A stretch of 64,000 nt of DNA from Bradyrhizobium huanghuaihaiense (GCF_007830635.1 NZ_VLLA01000028.1:1-64000); one strand, 5' to 3'; shown: positions 25,664 through 34,683, counted from the first letter of the stretch. A program made the numbers and translations. Notes: generated by a model from the letters alone, not told the origin.

Positions 25664-26962
25664 TTATTTGATCCTAAGGCTATTTAGCGCCTGAACGACG
25701 CGCGTCAGGCCGATGGCCGATGCCCCCGGAGGGGCGCCGAATGAGAGTCGCAAACCGTTGACGTCGCCAAACGCGTCTCCCGCAACGCAAGCCACGTTAG
25801 TTTGCTTCAGGAGCCAGCTTGCAACATCATCCGTCACTCCAACGCGACCTTCGTCCTTCAAAGCAGATGCAAGCCTGTTCAGATCAAGATAGAAGAATAA
25901 TGCCCCGTCGGCACGAGGTGGCGTTACATCACGTAGATTAGAAAGGATGTTAAGACCTATGTCGCGAGCGTCGAAAAGCCGTTGGTATGTCTCCCGCTCA
26001 ATACGGCCGCCGACCTGAAAGTGGCTCAGCGTAACCTGCTGCGCCTCTCGACTTGGTATCATCGCTGCATAGCCCTGAAGCTTTCTAGCGGCGGAAACGA
26101 TGGCCCTTGGAGCCGCGAAATAACCCAAGCGAGAGCCTGATATCTCCAGCGCCTGTGAACATGGATTGACCATGATCGTTCGCGATCGCACGGCGGGGTG
26201 CGCCACAACGATCGACTCATGGCGGTGTAAACCAGTGAATACCAATCTTGAGTAGCGCTCGTCCGAAATGATCCATATTCGGAATTCGATAGCAAGCTCG
26301 CCGACCTCCTGCAATGTTGTTCGGCTGTAGACTGCGCCCGTCGGATTGTTGGGTGAATTGATAATCATCGCTTTAGTCCGCGATGTAATGGCAGCTCGGA
26401 TTGAGTTGACATCAGGAGTATATCGTGGGCGCTGAGCGTCGACGAACACTGGTACTGCGCCAGCGGCGTGAACCAGTGCTGGGACAAACGGTTGCCAGGG
26501 GCGGATAATGATAACTTCGTCGCCCCGCTCTAGGACAGCCAGGCCCGCACAAAGCAGCGCTTCCTTTGAGCCGGCAGTGATTGCGATCTCTTCCGCACTC
26601 CAATCAAAGCCTGTCTGGGCGGCGAGCCTTTCCGCAATAGCTTTGCGGAGCGGCATGAGGCCAATGGGATCCAGGACGCCGCTCGCCCCAGAATCGACAG
26701 TAACCGTCGCCCTCTCGTGCGCTAATGAGAGTGACTGGAAGATCTCGTCATTTGCGAGATCGATAAACTCATGCCCGCCAAAAGCACAACCCGACGCCAC
26801 GTCCTGGGCGCCGGGCACACGCTCTGTAAAACAGAACGATATCGAGTCTGACTGCAAGTGACCTCCTCGGTCGTCGCACTCGAGCAGCGAGCCAAAGCTC
26901 GCGACCGCCGTACTCTCGCGGTCTAGCCATCGAACCATATTCGGCGAGGCTGGCGATCTCAC
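25664..26962 (-). CDS. Class I/II aminotransferase-fold protein lacking the PLP lysine
   Basis: A 432-residue fold-type I aminotransferase homologue. Visible motifs: AITAGSKEALLCAGLAVLER, VIIIRPWQPFVPALVHAAGA, MIINSPNNPTGAVYS (Asn of the PLP ring site), WIISDERYSRLVF (Asp that pairs with the pyridine N) and the C-terminal LRLSFG (substrate Arg). Where the Schiff-base lysine is expected (S-K-x5-G-x-R) the sequence is VNPCSQALEISGSRLGY: the codon is CAG (Gln). It is therefore unlikely to work as a normal transaminase and may bind PLP non-covalently or act differently. The GTG start at 26962 and an ATG eight codons later are both possible; an unconserved leader of about 50 residues precedes the core. 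It is 500 bp upstream of nodU and has its own sigma-54-like promoter. Confidence 0.82.
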   Translation of the reverse strand: MRSPASPNMVRWLDRESTAVASFGSLLECDDRGGHLQSDSISFCFTERVPGAQDVASGCAFGGHEFIDLANDEIFQSLSLAHERATVTVDSGASGVLDPIGLMPLRKAIAERLAAQTGFDWSAEEIAITAGSKEALLCAGLAVLERGDEVIIIRPWQPFVPALVHAAGAVPVFVDAQRPRYTPDVNSIRAAITSRTKAMIINSPNNPTGAVYSRTTLQEVGELAIEFRIWIISDERYSRLVFTGLHRHESIVVAHPAVRSRTIMVNPCSQALEISGSRLGYFAAPRAIVSAARKLQGYAAMIPSREAQQVTLSHFQVGGRIERETYQRLFDARDIGLNILSNLRDVTPPRADGALFFYLDLNRLASALKDEGRVGVTDDVASWLLKQTNVACVAGDAFGDVNGLRLSFGAPPGASAIGLTRVVQALNSLRIK

Positions 26963-27106
26963 CTACACCGACACAGCCCCCTACACAAAGCCGACAGCCT
27001 AATCGCCCGTCGCTCCATGCTGAGTGCTTGGTGCGACTATTGTGGCTCAACATCAAACTGACGGCTCTTTTGGCTCGACTACGCTGCATAGAACGGCTGG
27101 ACTGCT

Positions 27107-27122
27107 TGCAAAATGCGGGCCC
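27107..27122 (-). promoter_or_regulatory. Sigma-54 (-24/-12) promoter of aminotransferase-like gene
   Basis: Minus-strand GGGCCCGCATTTTGCA fits xGGCxC-N5-TTGCA with the GG/GC elements at the exact gap. The gene start is about 145 bp downstream. I did not find a TGT-N10-ACA site next to it. Confidence 0.45.
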
Positions 27123-28134
27123 CTGCCATCCTCCTACTTGCGAAGCGTTTTGCAGCCGGCACGTGGATACTTGAATGACCTCGGGCTAAGGATTTCGCAA
27201 ACGTGAGGACTAGGCACGTGCGCCGCGACAGAGCGTTGACGGTGACATATTGCAGTTGCTCTTGCCAAACTCGTTCAAGGTGCATCGGCGCCCGATCCGC
27301 GCAGGCGGCACGGTGTGTCATCGCCAGGAATTTTGGTGCCTGATCAATCACCAGTGTTAGTAGTTGATCTGGTACGCGTTGAAAACGCGCGTTAAGATGT
27401 CGCGACCTTTCCAGACAATCATGCACCATGCAAGCTGATGATAGAGGGTCAATATGTAAGCCAAATGGAAGCGAAGATTACAATGGCGTGAGAAGGACGG
27501 TTTTCACTCTGTGGGGGTTGAGATCGACAAAGCCGTTCTATTCGTCACTCGCCCCCTGAGATTGATTAGGGTAAGGCAGGAAAACATCGGGCCGCGAGAT
27601 CGGTCAGGCGCTCGCTACCCCAGAGAGCCTGTTCGTAGCAGTGTGCGCACAGCGGCTACCAAATGTGAGTTGGCCAAAGAACGGAGGGGCTAGGTTGCCT
27701 ATAAGTCCATTCGTTACTCTGTCCCGCAGACGGACGTGCGCACTTCGGCTGTCCGGGACCCGGCTCTCGGTATCGGCAATCGCGCAATGGGTCGCTTTGC
27801 ATCATCTGCCGGGTCTTACTCGCAAAACACGAAAATACCAACGCGTCGCTACCAGGCCTGCTCGGAGCCCTTTTCTAATGCTGGTCGTCCGTAAGGACCC
27901 GCTTTGGTGGCTTGCCCGCAGAATGGAAGGAAATGAGCGGAAGATCAGAAGGCTTTCACCGACTTCAAGCACTCGCACCTTCTCGCTCCGGTGTGGCGCT
28001 TTTCGCACACAGTCGTAGCATCTTGAACATCGTGTGAGGGCCTGAACGAGGCACAGCACTCAACTGAGTGGCTAGAGTGGCTCGTCTTCCAATTCTCCTC
28101 GCTCTAGAAGTGCCAGCCAGTATTTTCAAAGGAG
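27123..28134. other. 1-kb divergent intergenic region
   Basis: The region separates the minus-strand aminotransferase-like gene from the plus-strand PurF-like operon. Open frames here (for example 27079-27429 minus, 27641-28018 plus) show no family motif. A TGT-N10-ACG sequence at 28033-28048 lies about 100 bp before the plus-strand promoter. I see no nod box. Confidence 0.45.
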
Positions 28135-28150
28135 TGGTACGACGCTTGCT
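28135..28150 (+). promoter_or_regulatory. Sigma-54 (-24/-12) promoter of PurF-like operon
   Basis: TGGTACGACGCTTGCT matches TGGYAC-N5-TTGCW with the GG and GC elements correctly spaced; only the fourth base departs from the common C. The ATG at 28239 is 89 bp downstream. TGT-N10-ACG at 28033-28048 is a one-mismatch NifA-type upstream site. Confidence 0.6.
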
Positions 28151-28238
28151 TAAGGATCAAGCGAACTTCCGCCTTCATAGGCACATTAGCCATGCGAGGC
28201 GCCCCGCCAGATCGGCTCCTTAACAAGTGGGTGACTAT

Positions 28239-29819
28239 ATGTCCGGTGTCGCCGGTGCGTTTCTCTGCGCTTCAAGCGAACCATGGTCGCGTGTTGTTGA
28301 TCAGCTGAAGAAAATGATTCCGACACTTGCACTCCGTGGGCAAGCAGGTGTCGCGGTCTCTGCTTTCATGCAAGAGCGTGGGATCCGACATGGAAGGGCG
28401 TTTCAATCGGACGATAATTCCCTGCGCATTGACGGAATCGAACAGGAGCCGCGCTTTCGGCCTCATGTTGCAATCGCGCAGATCCGTAGCGGATCCTGTG
28501 GAACTCGGGGTGACGGCGATGTGCAGTCAACTCCCAGCCGCCATTTTGCAATTTCTCTGGACGGCGCCTTAGTGTACGCTCATGAACTCAGGAGCGAATT
28601 GCTCGCCCAGGGACGACTGATAGATACCAACACGGACGCCGAGCTCTTGCTGAGGTGGATTGAACGATCTTGCGAACGAAAATATTGGCGTCGTGGCTTG
28701 CCCGCGGACTACGAGGCTATCTTTCGCGAGCTTGATGATCGTATCGATGGTGCCATTTCCGCGCTTTTGCTAGATATGAACGGTGATCTTGTTGCATATC
28801 GCAATCGAAGCGGTTTGCGACCGTTGGAGACTATGCGGGCAAGCAATGGATTCTTGCTCTTTGCTTCCGAAAATTGTGCCTTCGCTGGCTTGAAAGGCGA
28901 GACCCAGCAGCTCTTGCCTGGGAGCATACGGCGCGTGGACGCCAAGTCCGGCCGCAGCGTTGACCATATCCTGAACAGCCGAGGATGTAAGGCCAAACTC
29001 TGCGCCTACGAAACTCTCTATTTGGGAAGTCCGAACACATCGGTTGAGGGCCATTCACATCGCCAGACCCGTCACAACATCGGGCTGGCCTTGGGGAGAA
29101 TCGTTGCGGAGCGAGTCCAAGCAGACCCACTATTGATGCCACCAATCGTGTCCTCCATGCCAAAGACTGGGGGGCCGTACGCCGATGGTCTGTTTGACTC
29201 TCTCGCCGAACAGGGCGTGCTCGCCGAGCGTAGTGACGTAGTGGCAGCGCAATTTCTTGAGCGAACGCTCCTGGGCAGACCCAAGGCCCGACAATCTCGC
29301 ATTGCTCAGAAGTATCTCGTGTCGGACTCTGCCGTCGCTAAACGGACCATCATAGTTGTCGATGAGGCCCTCATTCGAGGTGATACCAGCCAAGCCGTCA
29401 CAATGATGCTCCTTGCCGCTGGAGCCGAAGCCGTACATTGGGCAATTGGTTCGCCGCCTATAGTTGCTCCACACTACTACGGCATGGGTATTGATACGCT
29501 AGATGAGCTCGCATTCTGGCAGGCGTTGAAGCGACTGCCGCCCGAACTACGCGCCCAGAGTCTTCGCTTCCACAGGATGGATCCGCCAGCCCTCAAAATT
29601 ATTGAAAGCAACATTGCGACGGCAATCCAAGCAGCCACCATCACTTATCTGCCCTTCCGTGCCCTTGTATCCATATTGGCCAACAGGCTAGAGGGCATCG
29701 ATTTGTCGCCCTTCACGTTGGAGATGCCGACCCCCGCTGGACGTCAGCGCGCGGACAGAAACTTGAAAGCTTTGCTGGCCGCTCTTCCTGTCAATCCCCG
29801 TCTGAGGTCAGCATCATGA
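28239..29819 (+). CDS. PurF-like amidophosphoribosyltransferase homologue lacking the nucleophile Cys
   Basis: A 526-residue protein with PurF layout. The N-terminal class II amidotransferase-like domain has LALRGQAGVAV, AQIRSGSCG and TNTDAELLLRWIE. The C-terminal phosphoribosyltransferase domain has the PRPP loop IIVVDEALIRGDTSQAVTMM, preceded by FLERTLLGRPKARQSRI. PurF proteins start MCGI with Cys as N-terminal nucleophile; this one starts MSGVAGAF, with Ser (TCC) in that place, and NG of the glutamine site reads DG. Glutamine hydrolysis may thus be lost or changed. ATG 28239 is preferred to GTG 28227 because the nucleophile position must follow the first Met. The stop overlaps the next start (ATGA). 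It leads a three-gene operon behind a sigma-54-like promoter, outside any purine cluster, so a role in specialised metabolism is inferred. Confidence 0.8.
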   Translation: MSGVAGAFLCASSEPWSRVVDQLKKMIPTLALRGQAGVAVSAFMQERGIRHGRAFQSDDNSLRIDGIEQEPRFRPHVAIAQIRSGSCGTRGDGDVQSTPSRHFAISLDGALVYAHELRSELLAQGRLIDTNTDAELLLRWIERSCERKYWRRGLPADYEAIFRELDDRIDGAISALLLDMNGDLVAYRNRSGLRPLETMRASNGFLLFASENCAFAGLKGETQQLLPGSIRRVDAKSGRSVDHILNSRGCKAKLCAYETLYLGSPNTSVEGHSHRQTRHNIGLALGRIVAERVQADPLLMPPIVSSMPKTGGPYADGLFDSLAEQGVLAERSDVVAAQFLERTLLGRPKARQSRIAQKYLVSDSAVAKRTIIVVDEALIRGDTSQAVTMMLLAAGAEAVHWAIGSPPIVAPHYYGMGIDTLDELAFWQALKRLPPELRAQSLRFHRMDPPALKIIESNIATAIQAATITYLPFRALVSILANRLEGIDLSPFTLEMPTPAGRQRADRNLKALLAALPVNPRLRSAS

Positions 29820-30502
29820 AGCCCGCTCTCGTATTTGACTGGAACGGAACACTGCTCGATGACACATACGCGCTGCTCGAAACGACCAATGTAATTTTGG
29901 ACCGCTTTGGTCGTCCGAGCATCGATATAAACACCTTTCGAGAGCATTGTGATGTTCCCCTCGATCGTCTCTATCGTAGCCTCGGAATGTCGCAGGAGGA
30001 GGTTGAGGCGGTGGAGCGTGACGAAGGCGCACTGTTTCACGACACGTACGAGCCTCTTGCGGATAAAGCCGATTTACGTGAGGGGGCGCGCAGAGTGCTC
30101 GCGTTAGCGCGCCGAGAATCTGCTCTACTCATCATCCTCAGCAACCACATAGTCGCGCCTCTACAGTTCCAGCTGAGGAGACTTGGAGTGGATGACTACG
30201 TCACCGACGTGCTCGCCTTTGAAAGCCGCGCCACGCAATACAAATCGATGAGCAAAGGAGAGCGGCTTCGCCTTTATATGAACAGGCACAACCTAAAGCC
30301 GTCGTCAACCTTCATCGTCGGCGATATGCCCGTCGAGACTGATATTGCACGCAGTCTCGGGCTGACAAGCATATCCATTACCGGAGGATTTGTTTCGACC
30401 TCGCGCCTGCAAGCCGCGCGTCCAGATTACACCATCAACAACCATCACGAGCTGTTGCCGATCCTACAAAGCCATGGCTTCTTTCGGAATACTAAATCAT
30501 GA
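29816..30502 (+). CDS. HAD-superfamily hydrolase
   Basis: A 228-residue phosphatase-like protein. Motif I is FDWNGTLLDD (Asp nucleophile; the usual second Asp is Asn), motif II LIILSNH (Ser), motif III Lys near YKSMSKGERLRLYM and motif IV IVGDMPVETDIARSLG. The fold resembles phosphoglycolate phosphatases. It would remove phosphate from a small metabolite, perhaps one made by the PurF-like protein; the DWNGT variant makes activity less certain. Start and stop overlap both neighbours by ATGA, so it is translationally coupled. Confidence 0.82.
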   Translation: MKPALVFDWNGTLLDDTYALLETTNVILDRFGRPSIDINTFREHCDVPLDRLYRSLGMSQEEVEAVERDEGALFHDTYEPLADKADLREGARRVLALARRESALLIILSNHIVAPLQFQLRRLGVDDYVTDVLAFESRATQYKSMSKGERLRLYMNRHNLKPSSTFIVGDMPVETDIARSLGLTSISITGGFVSTSRLQAARPDYTINNHHELLPILQSHGFFRNTKS

Positions 30503-31401
30503 GCAAGGGATCGTCAGCGAACCCGGCTCCCAAAACGATCAAGCAGAGCATAGGGCTTATCGGAGCGGGGCGCATGGGAACAGGTATAGGGATCAGCCTG
30601 CTGCGTCAGCAAAACGAACTCCACATCAAAGTCAACAAGAACCGGTTCGGTGCTGATCGCCTGATGGATGCAGGGGCCCGCGAGCATGCGTCGATCGCTG
30701 AGTTGGCGCAGCATGTAAGTGTGGTGGTGTTGTCATTACCGTCCAGCCGCGAAGTTGAGACGGTGTGCCTCGATCACGATGGACTGTTTGTTAACATGTG
30801 CCGAGGAGGTTTGATAATTGATTGTACGACCTCGTATCCCGCATCGACCATTGCATTGGCCAAAACGGCGGAAAGACGAGGTCTTAGCTTCATTGATGCT
30901 CCAGTAACACGAAGCCCCGAGCAAGCAGAGCTCGGCCTTCTCAATGCGATGGTTGGATCGGATGCAACACTCTTTCCCGTTGCTGAACGCATTCTTGCTG
31001 CGTTTTGCGAGACCGTTATGCATGTTGGAGATGTCGGACACGGCCACAAGCTCAAGCTTGTTTACAACAGCATGACTATGGGCATCGCTGCGGTCGCCGC
31101 TGAGGTCTGCCAATTCGCGGATAGTCTTCAGATAGATCTTGTAACACTACGCTCTTTGGTCAGTCGGGGCTCTACGAACAGTGGAATATTCCAAGCCTTC
31201 GCCGCCTTTTTGTTGGGAGAGAAACCAGATGCACTGGCAATCTCGATTGCAAATGCTGCAAAGGACATCGAGTGTGCTGTGCGCCTAGCGCGCGAGAGTG
31301 CCGTTTCCGTGCCGGTCCTGGATGCTGCCGCGCAGGAACTCAACCTCTCAGTTGTCGCAGGCAAAGGTGAACTGACCCTCCCACATTTGGCCCGATCGTA
31401 G
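30499..31401 (+). CDS. NAD(P)-dependent beta-hydroxyacid dehydrogenase family protein
   Basis: A 300-residue member of the 3-hydroxyisobutyrate dehydrogenase family. The Rossmann motif is IGLIGAGRMGTGIGISLL, the substrate motif FIDAPVTRSPEQAELGLLNA MVG and the catalytic Lys lies in GHKLKLVYNSM. The usual DAPVSGG substrate loop reads DAPVTRS, which suggests an unusual substrate. It is the last gene of the PurF-like/HAD operon, overlapping the HAD gene by ATGA. Family members oxidise beta-hydroxyacids or reduce semialdehydes in the cytoplasm. Confidence 0.87.
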   Translation: MSKGSSANPAPKTIKQSIGLIGAGRMGTGIGISLLRQQNELHIKVNKNRFGADRLMDAGAREHASIAELAQHVSVVVLSLPSSREVETVCLDHDGLFVNMCRGGLIIDCTTSYPASTIALAKTAERRGLSFIDAPVTRSPEQAELGLLNAMVGSDATLFPVAERILAAFCETVMHVGDVGHGHKLKLVYNSMTMGIAAVAAEVCQFADSLQIDLVTLRSLVSRGSTNSGIFQAFAAFLLGEKPDALAISIANAAKDIECAVRLARESAVSVPVLDAAAQELNLSVVAGKGELTLPHLARS

Positions 31402-31429
31402 ACGCTTGGTGTGGTTCCAAGCGGGCCAT

Positions 31430-31830
31430 TTTTCCACGAGTCCCTGGTGCCCCTCGACTTCCTGGGCATCGAGAGCGATGACTAGGACGACATGGTCCGC
31501 ATCTTCAAAGAAGTCAGCGGCGTTTCTTATACGATGGGGTGGAGTTCGATCCAAACAGCGTCAAGGTCAATCGCATTCGCGAGGAAACTGAGTATGGCGG
31601 CCTGCGCATCACCGCCGACGCATTGGTCGATACTGCCAAGGCCCGAATCATTATCGATTTCGCCTTTGGTGATGCGGTCGAATCGGGTCTACTGGACATG
31701 GACCTGTCGGTTCTCCACGATCTTCCTGCTCGCATCTGCGCGCTTCTGCGCGTGAGATGGTCATCGCCGAGAAATTCCAGGCGATGGTCATGCTGGACCG
31801 CACCAATATTCGTGGTGCTCGCGGGCTTAT
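31430..31830 (+). pseudogene. AbiEii-type nucleotidyltransferase remnant
   Basis: Fragments in shifting frames read MEFDPNSVKVNRIREETEYG GLRITADALVDTAKARIIID FAFGDAVESG, then REMVIAEKFQAMVMLDRTNI. This is the middle and end of an AbiEii/AbiGii-type nucleotidyltransferase toxin: EETEYGGLR, hDhGFGDAV and EKFxAMV are characteristic. The N-terminal GS-nucleotidyl motif is missing and at least two frame changes are needed. No cognate antitoxin gene is seen. Confidence 0.6.
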
Positions 31831-31949
31831 CATTGGCGCGGATACTTGAGGGCTTTGGCACACGCAGCTGTTATCCGTCCGCGCTGATCTGCGGACAAAG
31901 TATCTCATTTCTGCTCCCGCCTGAAAGAACACGAAGGTGTCGGTCCAGC

Positions 31950-32027
31950 AAAGAAAAGGACCGCTGCCGGACTTCTCCGACAGCGGCTCAAGTCTGGGGA
32001 GAGGCAGACGTACCGGTCTGCCAGCGG
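31950..32027 (-). ncRNA. Tandem-hairpin terminator-like element (copy B)
   Basis: On the minus strand GCAGAC/GTCTGC (32004-32021) is followed by the CUCUCCCC linker and the stem CCGCTGTCGGA/TCCGGCAGCGG (31961-31986) and TCCTTTTCTTT. It lies 80-155 bp downstream of the aldehyde dehydrogenase stop and would terminate that transcript. Same architecture as copies at 12524 and 57699. Confidence 0.55.
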
Positions 32028-32106
32028 AGAAGGGCGGAGCGCTTGAAGCGATCCGGCGGCACTAACGAAGTCGTTCTGCTCCGGTTTGGTATCTGGTATT
32101 CCGGTT

Positions 32107-33573
32107 CTAGCTCGCCTGGCTCACGAATTTGGTGTCGAGATAGCCCTCGATTGCCTCGAGGCCACCTTCCGAACCGAAGCCTGACTCCTTCGTTCCTCCG
32201 AAGGGCACTTCGGGAAGCCCAAGCCCATGATGATTGATCGATACCATCCCGCATTGGAGATCGGCCCCGATCGCGGCCATCGTTGCGGCGGATCGCGTGT
32301 AGGCGTAGGCGGCGAGCCCGTAAGGCAGTCGATTGGCCTCCGCCACAACCTCGTCATAGGTTTTAAACCGCGCAATCGGCGCGACAGGGCCGAACGGCTC
32401 TTCATTCATGATGCGCGCTTGAGGTGGAACATCGGTCAGGACCGTCGGCTCGAAGAAGTACCCCGTATTGCCGATACGCTTGCCGCCGATGCGCAACTGG
32501 GCGCCGCAATCGAGAGCGTCCGCGACGAGGGTCTCCATTGCATCGACCCGGCGCGAATTGGCGAGCGGCCCCATCCGGCTATCTCTTTCAAGGCCATTGC
32601 CAACCTTGATCGCGCTGGCCTCGGCAACGAACCTCTTGACGAAATCTTCATAGATACTGTCATGCACCAGAAACCGCGTCGGCGAGACGCAGACTTGGCC
32701 CGCATTGCGGAACTTGTTCGCCGACAAGATTCTTGCGGCTTTCTCGACGTCGGCATCCGGGAAAACGATGGCAGGCGCGTGCCCGCCGAGCTCCATGGTG
32801 GTGCGCTTCATATGGGCGCCGGCAAGGGCTGCGAGATGCTTTCCGACCACGGTCGAACCGGTGAAGGAGACTTTCCGGATGATAGGATGGCGTATGAGAT
32901 AATCTGAAACTTCGGATGGCACCCCGAAGACGAGATTGATCACGCCCGCAGGCAAGCCAGCATCCGCGAAACTGCGCACCAGCGCCATGCAGCTCGCTGG
33001 CGTCTCTTCAGGTCCCTTGACGATGATGGAGCAGCCGGCTGCAAGGCTGGCGGAGATCTTCCGCACGGCCTGGTTGATCGGAAAATTCCAGGGCGTAAAT
33101 GCGGCAACCGGCCCGACCGGCTCCTTGGTCACGAGCTGGACAACATTGCCAAAGCGCGCCGGGACGATCCGTCCATAGGCGCGCCGCCCTTCTTCGGAGA
33201 GCCAGTCGATGATATCGGCAGCAAGGAGCGATTCAGCACTCGACTCGGTGAGCGGCTTACCCTGTTCGAGCGTCATGATCAATGCGATGCCGGCTGCGCG
33301 CGAGCGTATGAGATCGGCGGCCTTGCGCATCGTCCTGTATCGGTCAAAGGCCGAAACCTTTCGCCAAATCTCAAATCCCTCCTGAGCGGCCATGATCGCA
33401 CGATCGAGATCGCCACGAGACGCATAAGGAGTTTCGCCAATCGGCTGGCCGGTTGCGGGATTGAGGATTTTTTCCGAGCGATCCGAACCCCCTTCCGTCC
33501 ACTCGCCGGCAATGAACATCCTGATCTTGGGGTACACAGGTTCTGCCTGCGTGGCTTGTTCTCGGCGCATCAT
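32107..33573 (-). CDS. NAD(P)-dependent aldehyde dehydrogenase (semialdehyde type)
   Basis: A 488-residue ALDH. Motifs: FTPWNFPINQAVRKISASLA, the coenzyme motif KVSFTGSTVVGKHLA, the general-base Glu in TMELGGHAP, the nucleophile Cys in RNAGQVCVSPTR and MNEEPFGPVAPI. It resembles succinate-semialdehyde or alpha-ketoglutaric-semialdehyde dehydrogenases. The start is 9 bp after the DapA-family gene stop, so the two are one operon; the pairing of a keto-acid lyase or dehydratase with a semialdehyde dehydrogenase is typical of sugar-acid catabolism. The exact substrate is inferred only at class level. Hairpin element B follows. Confidence 0.9.
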   Translation of the reverse strand: MMRREQATQAEPVYPKIRMFIAGEWTEGGSDRSEKILNPATGQPIGETPYASRGDLDRAIMAAQEGFEIWRKVSAFDRYRTMRKAADLIRSRAAGIALIMTLEQGKPLTESSAESLLAADIIDWLSEEGRRAYGRIVPARFGNVVQLVTKEPVGPVAAFTPWNFPINQAVRKISASLAAGCSIIVKGPEETPASCMALVRSFADAGLPAGVINLVFGVPSEVSDYLIRHPIIRKVSFTGSTVVGKHLAALAGAHMKRTTMELGGHAPAIVFPDADVEKAARILSANKFRNAGQVCVSPTRFLVHDSIYEDFVKRFVAEASAIKVGNGLERDSRMGPLANSRRVDAMETLVADALDCGAQLRIGGKRIGNTGYFFEPTVLTDVPPQARIMNEEPFGPVAPIARFKTYDEVVAEANRLPYGLAAYAYTRSAATMAAIGADLQCGMVSINHHGLGLPEVPFGGTKESGFGSEGGLEAIEGYLDTKFVSQAS

Positions 33574-33582
33574 GCCCGCATC

Positions 33583-34512
33583 TCAATGTCCCCAGCGAAG
33601 AGACAGCGGGTTGAGCTCACGCGCAAGCTCGATCAATCCAGCTCTCGTCGCCGGATGGATCTGCTCGAGCGGATGCCGCACGGCTTCGCATTTGATCACG
33701 CCGCCTTCAGCCATTACGCTCTTGGTGGCGCGCAGGCCGCACTGGCGGTTTTCGAAATTGATGAGCGGCAGCACCCTTGCATATGCAAGAGCGGCTTCCT
33801 GCCTGCTGCCCCCTTTGTGATGATCGAGCACGGGGCGGAGCAAATCGGGCAACAGCGCGCTCGACATTGTTCCGCTCGCACCGGCATCGAGGTCCGCCAT
33901 CATGGTGATGGCTTCCTCCCCGTCAAAAGGACCAATGATGACCTCACCGCCGAGCTCGATCAGACTGCGGAGCTTGGCAGCCGCAAACGGCACCTCGATC
34001 TTGAAATATCTGGCGAGCGGCACCTCGCAAGCGAGCCGGACGAGAAACGGGACCGTCAATGTAACGCCGGAGAGCGGCGCGTCCTGGACCATAATTGGAA
34101 TCCCGGCGGCGTCCGCGACCCGGCCGAAATGCCCGATCATGGCGCCTTCATCCGCCTTGAGGCTTGGACCATGATAAGGCGGCATCAGCATGAGGAGGCT
34201 TGCGCCACGTTCGGCCGCATAGCGGGCGCGTTGCACCGCAATCTGCGTGCTGAAATGGCTGCAGGTCACCATGACGGGCTTGCGGCCCGCGACATGCGAG
34301 AGGCAGAGATCGACCAGAAGGTCACGTTCCTGATCAGACAGCAGGAACTGCTCGGAATAGTTGGCCAGAATGCAGATCCCGTCCACGCCTTGGTCGATCA
34401 TGCAATCGAGCACGCGCCGCTGCCCTTCGAGATCGAGATCTCCAGATTCCGTAAACGGCGTCGGAGCGACCGGGAACAAGCCGCGATAGATGGGGGGTTT
34501 CGCATTTCTCAT
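33583..34512 (-). CDS. DapA/NAL-family lyase or dehydratase
   Basis: A 309-residue TIM-barrel protein of the dihydrodipicolinate synthase/N-acetylneuraminate lyase superfamily. It opens YRGLFPVAPTPFTESGDLDL. The Schiff-base lysine is in ARYFKIEVPFAAAKL. The usual GTTGE carboxylate-binding loop is replaced by LANYSEQFLL, so it is probably not a true DapA. Likely acts on a 2-keto-3-deoxy sugar acid or similar, together with the downstream aldehyde dehydrogenase. Full length. Confidence 0.85.
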   Translation of the reverse strand: MRNAKPPIYRGLFPVAPTPFTESGDLDLEGQRRVLDCMIDQGVDGICILANYSEQFLLSDQERDLLVDLCLSHVAGRKPVMVTCSHFSTQIAVQRARYAAERGASLLMLMPPYHGPSLKADEGAMIGHFGRVADAAGIPIMVQDAPLSGVTLTVPFLVRLACEVPLARYFKIEVPFAAAKLRSLIELGGEVIIGPFDGEEAITMMADLDAGASGTMSSALLPDLLRPVLDHHKGGSRQEAALAYARVLPLINFENRQCGLRATKSVMAEGGVIKCEAVRHPLEQIHPATRAGLIELARELNPLSLRWGH

Positions 34513-34683
34513 GTAGAGGATTCCAGACAGGAGGCAGTCAGTTGCTGTCTAACTCGATCAGCCCATCGCGAATATCCAAGGAGTGGAGCCGATGCCGTCG
34601 GACTGTTTGGACAGATTGACTGGCGTGGCGTCACAAACAAGATTGGTTGGAGGCTTTGTTCGCGTTGGAAGCCTTTCGCGCCT

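Noticed and set aside
27079..27429. Minus-strand open frame of 116 codons in the divergent intergenic region
   Set aside because: No recognisable motif or ribosome site, and it lies in the promoter region of the cluster.
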